From: Salinispora fenicalii
Lineage (GTDB): Bacteria > Actinomycetota > Actinomycetes > Mycobacteriales > Micromonosporaceae
NCBI RefSeq assembly: GCF_000514815.1
Contig: NZ_AZWQ01000015.1
Span: forward strand, 141,700 to 205,699
Reading direction: 5' to 3'
DNA: 64,000 bases
Positions within the stretch are counted from its first letter, which is position 1. Each line of letters starts with the position of its first letter. The notes below the pieces were generated by a model that was given only the letters and a program-made list of their open reading frames with translations, searched no databases and had not been told where the DNA came from. This document shows, in pieces, positions 60,360 through 64,000 of this stretch. A program made the position numbers and the translations under genes.

Positions 60360-60908
60360 TCAGGTGACCGGTTCGAGTGCCCGGCGGACCAGCGCGAGCA
60401 GCGCCGGACGTAGTTCCGCCTCGGGGAGGTCGATGAATTCCCCGCACGTCTCGGCGATGCCGGCGAGGATCACCAGCGCCGCGACCCGGGCAGCCGGGCG
60501 GTCGGAGTGTCCGGCAAAGGCGCGGACGAGCCGATCCGGGATGTGTTGTAGGTGGCTGAAGGGTGGTTGCTGGAGCAGGCCGGGGAACTCACCGCGGAGG
60601 AACGCGGTCTCGCGGCGGAACTGGACGGCCAGGTCGACGAAGCCCTCGGCCGCGACCCGTTGCGCCTCGGCCGGGCTGCTCACGGCGGCGATGCGCTCGT
60701 CGAGGGCCCGTAGCTGGTCGATCGGCCGGGCTACCAGTTCGGCAAGAATGGCCTTCTTGTCGGTGAAATGGTAGAGCACCGCCGCCTTCGAACAGCCCAC
60801 GTCTGCCGCGATGTCCTGCAACGACGTGCCCCGGTAGCCGGATTGCGCAAACCGTCGCCCCGCCGCCGCGAGAATATCGTCGTGCCGCTCGGGCGCTGCC
60901 CGTGTCAT
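60360..60908 (-). CDS. TetR-family regulator of the MMPL transporter
   Basis: A 182-residue regulator. The helix-turn-helix is LQDIAADVGCSKAAVLYHFTDKKAI, and the variable C-terminal domain contains FLRGEFPGLLQQPPFSHL. ATG 60908 has GGAGGTGGGACCGAC directly upstream. It is the first gene of the regulator-transporter pair, and a perfect 16-bp palindrome lies 29 bp before the start. Confidence 0.9.
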   Translation of the reverse strand: MTRAAPERHDDILAAAGRRFAQSGYRGTSLQDIAADVGCSKAAVLYHFTDKKAILAELVARPIDQLRALDERIAAVSSPAEAQRVAAEGFVDLAVQFRRETAFLRGEFPGLLQQPPFSHLQHIPDRLVRAFAGHSDRPAARVAALVILAGIAETCGEFIDLPEAELRPALLALVRRALEPVT

Positions 60909-60936
60909 GTCGGTCCCACCTCCTCGAACAGCATGC

Positions 60937-60952
60937 CTGACCGATCGGTCAG
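60937..60952 (-). promoter_or_regulatory. TetR-type operator, 16-bp perfect palindrome
   Basis: CTGACCGATCGGTCAG is perfectly symmetrical and precedes the tetR-MMPL pair. It is the kind of site bound by TetR dimers that sense drugs, and suggests autorepression of the pair. Confidence 0.75.
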
Positions 60953-61137
60953 ATGCCGACTGATGGGCAAACCAGTGGCGTTCGCCACACGCAGGTAGGT
61001 CCGTTTGGCCGTGTCGAAGGAACTTCGGGCGATGCTCTGGCGGTGGCTGCCGGTTCCGGGCCGAGGGGCTGGCCGACATGTTCGTGTTGACGGCCGGGCG
61101 TGTTGACCGCCGTCTCGGCTGCCGGCAGGGTGATCAG

Positions 61138-62097
61138 ATGGGCAAGGTCGAGGAGACCCGGGACGGGGTCGCACTGACTAACCTGAATCAGCCGCTCTTC
61201 GACGGGGCGGGCGCGACAAAGCGTGACCTGGTGAACTACCTGGATGCAGTGCGCGATCGAATCCTGCCGCACCTGCGGGAACGGCCGCTGTCGGTCATGC
61301 GGGTACGCCCCGGGCAGCCCCCGTTCATGCAGAAGAACCTGCCGAAGTACACCCCGGACTGGGTTCCTCGTACGGGGGTGTGGGCGGCAGCATCGCACCG
61401 CGAGATCTCGTACGCCCTCTGCGGCGACCGACGTACGTTGCTCTGGCTCGCCAACCAGCGGGCGGTGGAGTTCCACCCCACCCTCGCCACGGTCGCTGCC
61501 CTGCAGTGCCCGACCCATCTCGTGCTCGACCTGGACCCGCCGGAGGGCGCCCCGTTCGAGGTGGCGGTGGCCGCGGCCCTTCTGGTCCGGCGGGCGCTCG
61601 CCGGTGCCGGGCTGGCCGGGGCGGTGAAGACCAGCGGCGCCAAGGGGGTACACGTGTTCGTGCCGGTGACGGCGGAGGCGACGGCGGAGGAACTGGCCGC
61701 CGCCACCCGCGCGCTCGCGCTTCGGGCGGCACGCCTCGACCCGGACCTCGCGACGACCGCCTTCATCCGGGAGGACCGGAGTGGGAAGGTCTTCATCGAC
61801 TCCACCCGAGCGGGTGGGGCGACGGTGGTGGCCGCCTACAGCCCGCGGCTACGGCCGGGCGTGCCGGTTTCGTTCCCGGTGCCCTGGGACACCCTGCCGT
61901 CGGTCACGCCCGCCGACTTCACGATTCAGACCGTGCCCGCCCTGGTCGCCGCGGGGGACCGATGGGCGGACGGAATGCCCACGGCGCAACGGCTCCCGGC
62001 CGACCTCGTCGCCGAGGGGCGCACCATCCCGGTGGCTCGGGTGCAGGCGATGCAGGAGGGGAAGCGTCGGGCCCGTGCCCGCCGGGCCGCCGGCTGA
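61138..62097 (+). CDS. ligD: stand-alone LigD-type polymerase/primase (PrimPol) domain protein
   Basis: A 319-residue protein related to the polymerase domain of bacterial NHEJ LigD. LTNLNQPLFDG, MQKNLPKYTPDW, VLDLDPPEG (catalytic DxD), TSGAKGVHVFVPV and FIDSTRAGGATVVAAYSPR are visible. There is no ligase or phosphoesterase domain. In actinobacteria such stand-alone PrimPol proteins act in NHEJ or other repair; no ku gene is in the window. ATG 61138 chosen from GCAGGGTGATCAG; a further 20 codons upstream stay open. Confidence 0.88.
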   Translation: MGKVEETRDGVALTNLNQPLFDGAGATKRDLVNYLDAVRDRILPHLRERPLSVMRVRPGQPPFMQKNLPKYTPDWVPRTGVWAAASHREISYALCGDRRTLLWLANQRAVEFHPTLATVAALQCPTHLVLDLDPPEGAPFEVAVAAALLVRRALAGAGLAGAVKTSGAKGVHVFVPVTAEATAEELAAATRALALRAARLDPDLATTAFIREDRSGKVFIDSTRAGGATVVAAYSPRLRPGVPVSFPVPWDTLPSVTPADFTIQTVPALVAAGDRWADGMPTAQRLPADLVAEGRTIPVARVQAMQEGKRRARARRAAG

Positions 62098-62228
62098 GTG
62101 TGCCGGTCGTGGTGAATGGCGGGCCGCCGGCTGAGTGCCGGTCGTGGTGACCACCGGGGCCGCCGGCTAAATGCCCGTCGTGGTGACCACCGGGGCCGCT
62201 GGCTAAATGCCCGTCGTGGTGACCGCCG
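62085..62228 (+). repeat. 36-bp tandem repeat, four copies
   Basis: Four units starting at 62085, 62122, 62158 and 62194 (36-37 bp apart), each opening GGCCGCCGGCT (or GGCCGCTGGCT) and containing GTCGTGGTGA. The first unit forms the 3' end of the ligD-like gene, and the others fill the gap before the hydrolase gene. Confidence 0.85.
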
Positions 62229-62276
62229 GGCGTTCGATGCCGTTCGGATGCCGTACCCCGTTCCGTTCGTCGCAGC

Positions 62277-63011
62277 TCAGCTGACCGCCGCATCGAGGAC
62301 GTCCGCGAGATCAGCCGGGGCGGACAACATCGGCCAGTGCCCCGTGTGCAGGTCGAAACGCCGCCACGGCGGCTGGTTGAGGGATGCCAGGATCGGTATT
62401 CCAGCGTGCAACAACTCCCGGAAGTCGTTGCACGTGACGAGGACGCGGTCGACGTCGGGGTGGGGTTCGGCTGGGCCAGCGAGCCGTTGCTCGTAGGTCC
62501 CGAATGGCTGGGCGGTAGCACGTGCCCGCAGCAGCTCCCGGTTGCTTTGGTCGAGTCCGTCGAGACTGCTGGACATTCCCAGGACTTCAAAGGGGGGCAT
62601 CGGTAGTAGCCACCCCCCGCCATCCGCTGCGACCTGTTGGCGCAGCTGGTCGGCAGCCTCCGGTGGCATCAGGTCGAGCATGCGCATGCCCGTGGCGAAC
62701 GGAGCGCTGTCCACGTACACCAAACGCTTCAGCCGTTCACCGAGTTGTGCGGCTGCTCCGGTGACGGGAGCGCCCGCGTAGCTATGGGCGACCAGGGTGA
62801 CGTCGTGCAGGTCACGTCGCTCGATGAAGTCGACTATGTCTGTGATGTGGGTTTCTAGGTTTGTCTCCGGGGTGCCCCGGTCGGCGTACTCGCCGAGGCC
62901 GGTCAGCGTCAGCGGAAGCGTCGTGTGCCCGCGCTCGGCTAGAGCGTGCGCGGTGTCTTTCCAGGCCCATGCGCCGAGCCAGGCGCCGGGAACGAGGACG
63001 AAGGTGGCCAT
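62277..63011 (-). CDS. alpha/beta-hydrolase (esterase-like)
   Basis: A 244-residue hydrolase starting MATFVLVPGAWLGAWAWKD. The oxyanion loop is VPGAWLGAW, the nucleophile elbow VAHSYAGAPVTG (HSYAG), and the terminal His is in LHTGHWPML. The fold and length match the RsbQ/EstA-like methylesterase group. Substrate is unknown. ATG 63011. It is divergent from the WYL regulator with 77 bp between the starts, so it may be its target. Confidence 0.86.
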   Translation of the reverse strand: MATFVLVPGAWLGAWAWKDTAHALAERGHTTLPLTLTGLGEYADRGTPETNLETHITDIVDFIERRDLHDVTLVAHSYAGAPVTGAAAQLGERLKRLVYVDSAPFATGMRMLDLMPPEAADQLRQQVAADGGGWLLPMPPFEVLGMSSSLDGLDQSNRELLRARATAQPFGTYEQRLAGPAEPHPDVDRVLVTCNDFRELLHAGIPILASLNQPPWRRFDLHTGHWPMLSAPADLADVLDAAVS

Positions 63012-63088
63012 GTGATCTCCCTGAGGTGAAGTGTCGTAAGCGTAGGATCAATACAGGACAGATCTCGCCCGGATATGTTGAGTGACCC

Positions 63089-64000
63089 ATGTCTCATCCG
63101 CTCACCCGCATCTTGACCCTGCTGGAACTCCTGCAGTCGCACCCGCGGCTAGCCGGTCGGGAACTGGCCGATCGGCTCGGCACTGACGTTCGCACGGTCC
63201 GTCGCTACGCCGCGCACCTGCGCGATCTCGGGATCCCGGTAGAGGCCGAACGGGGACGCCACGGCGGCTACTACCTAGCCTGCGGCTATCGGATGCCGCC
63301 CTTGGTCCTCACCAACGACGAGGCCCTCGCCGTTGTCGTGGGACTGCTCGCCGCGGAGCGGCTGGGCATGAGCATGACCACCCCGGCGCACTCGGGCGCC
63401 CTGGCCAAGGTCGAACGGGTCCTTCCGCATGGCCTGCGGGAGCCGCTGGCCGCCATCCGGGAGACCCTGTCCTTCACGACGAATGCGGTGACCGCACAGG
63501 CTCCCGAGGCGGGCGTGCTGCTGGCCCTGGCCCAGGCGTCGCGCGCCCACACGGCTGTCCGCATGAGCTACCTGTCCTGGCAACAGGAGCAGACCGAACG
63601 CGACCTCGATCCCTACGGTGTCGTCTTCCATCGCGGCCGCTGGTATGTGGTCGGACGCGACCACCGGTACGACAGCCTGAGAACCTTTCGGATCGACCGG
63701 ATCGTTTCGCTTGCAACTGGTACGCAGACCTTCACGGTGCCGGACGGTTTTGACCCCGTCACCCATCTGACGTCGGCGCTTGCTCGTGTTCCGTACCGCT
63801 GGGAGGTCGAAGTCCTCATCCACGGACCGCTGGACGACGTCGCCCGCCGACTGCCGCGCTCCGCCGTGACCCTCGAGGCAGATGTCGCCGGTGTCGTGAT
63901 GCACGCGCGGGCCGAGCGCCTGGACGGCATGGCCCGCCTGCTGGCCGCGCTGGAATGGCCCTTCACCATCCGCCGCCCCGACGAGTTACGGCCGGCGCTG
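63089..64000 (+). CDS. HTH-WYL-domain transcriptional regulator, 3' end outside window
   Basis: The frame is open from ATG 63089 to the window edge, 304 codons, so the C-terminus is cut. The N-terminal helix-turn-helix is LAGRELADRLGTDVRTVRRYAAHLRDLGI, followed by the wing GRHGGYYLACGYRMPP, then the WYL domain with FHRGRWYVVGRDHR, which carries the conserved Trp-Tyr-aliphatic motif, and RTFRIDRIV. Such regulators respond to small molecules or nucleic acids. It is divergent from the hydrolase and probably controls it. Confidence 0.85.
   Translation, partial: MSHPLTRILTLLELLQSHPRLAGRELADRLGTDVRTVRRYAAHLRDLGIPVEAERGRHGGYYLACGYRMPPLVLTNDEALAVVVGLLAAERLGMSMTTPAHSGALAKVERVLPHGLREPLAAIRETLSFTTNAVTAQAPEAGVLLALAQASRAHTAVRMSYLSWQQEQTERDLDPYGVVFHRGRWYVVGRDHRYDSLRTFRIDRIVSLATGTQTFTVPDGFDPVTHLTSALARVPYRWEVEVLIHGPLDDVARRLPRSAVTLEADVAGVVMHARAERLDGMARLLAALEWPFTIRRPDELRPAL

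Noticed and set aside
62085..62228. 36-bp repeats as a CRISPR array
   Set aside because: The repeats are directly adjacent with no variable spacers, and no cas gene is present.

Overview
The window is high-GC, densely packed actinobacterial chromosome. GTG and TTG starts are common, and many genes abut or overlap by 4 nt. Two WhiB proteins, a SigR-RsrA pair, an actinobacterial Kgd, a Ni-type superoxide dismutase and the tiny ribosomal protein bL37 all point to Actinomycetes. Overall gene style fits Micromonosporaceae (Micromonospora or Salinispora-like); that family assignment is inference from gene content, not from a marker comparison. I see no rRNA, tRNA, CRISPR array, insertion sequence or phage gene. 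The left edge cuts a DMT-type transporter gene and the right edge cuts a WYL-domain regulator gene.

Layout. 1-4.9 kb: hisN, rsgA, aroA (minus strand), then a divergent SRAP/YedK gene. 4.9-8.6 kb: a WhiB gene behind an AT-rich promoter, an alpha/beta hydrolase, the thiol-stress pair sigR-rsrA with a candidate sigma-R autoregulatory promoter and a second upstream start, the bL37 gene, a biotinyl/lipoyl carrier and a GNAT enzyme. 8.7-17 kb: a divergent TetR/MFS efflux pair, a TPR protein, a SIS-domain sugar isomerase, a PdtaS-like histidine kinase and a GT-C mannosyltransferase-like membrane protein. 17-21 kb: an assimilatory sulfur operon (cysteine-type leader peptide, ferredoxin-sulfite reductase, zinc-ribbon mini-protein, cysH, sirohydrochlorin chelatase), then whiB1. 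21.5-30 kb: a lipid kinase, a stand-alone anti-sigma-like ATPase, divergent sodN/sodX, malic enzyme, a zinc-type oxidoreductase and pta-ackA. 30-37 kb: kgd (2-oxoglutarate decarboxylase/dehydrogenase), an ABC exporter pair and a hotdog protein. 37-41 kb: response regulator, histidine kinase and HtrA protease in an MprAB-PepD-like order. 41-47 kb: a glycosyltransferase, patatin, acyltransferase, CutA, fatty-acid desaturase and FHA protein. 47-52 kb: ddaH-rocD (arginine/ornithine metabolism), an FAD disulfide reductase and a secreted GH16-CBM6 glucanase behind a LacI-type operator. 52.6-64 kb: a FabG-like reductase, two membrane proteins, a Gfo/Idh/MocA enzyme, an Erm 23S rRNA methyltransferase with a leaderless leader ORF and attenuator-like hairpins, an erythromycin-esterase-family enzyme, a TetR-MMPL pair, a stand-alone LigD-type polymerase, an alpha/beta hydrolase and a WYL regulator.

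The most interesting regulatory logic lies in three 5' regions: the sigR locus (candidate sigma-R promoter plus a second in-frame start giving a 66-residue extension), the sulfite reductase leader peptide, and the erm leader/attenuator. Thiol/redox themes recur (two WhiB, SigR/RsrA, sodN, sulfur assimilation, CoA-disulfide-reductase-like enzyme). All functional calls rest on reading motifs by eye; no database search was run.
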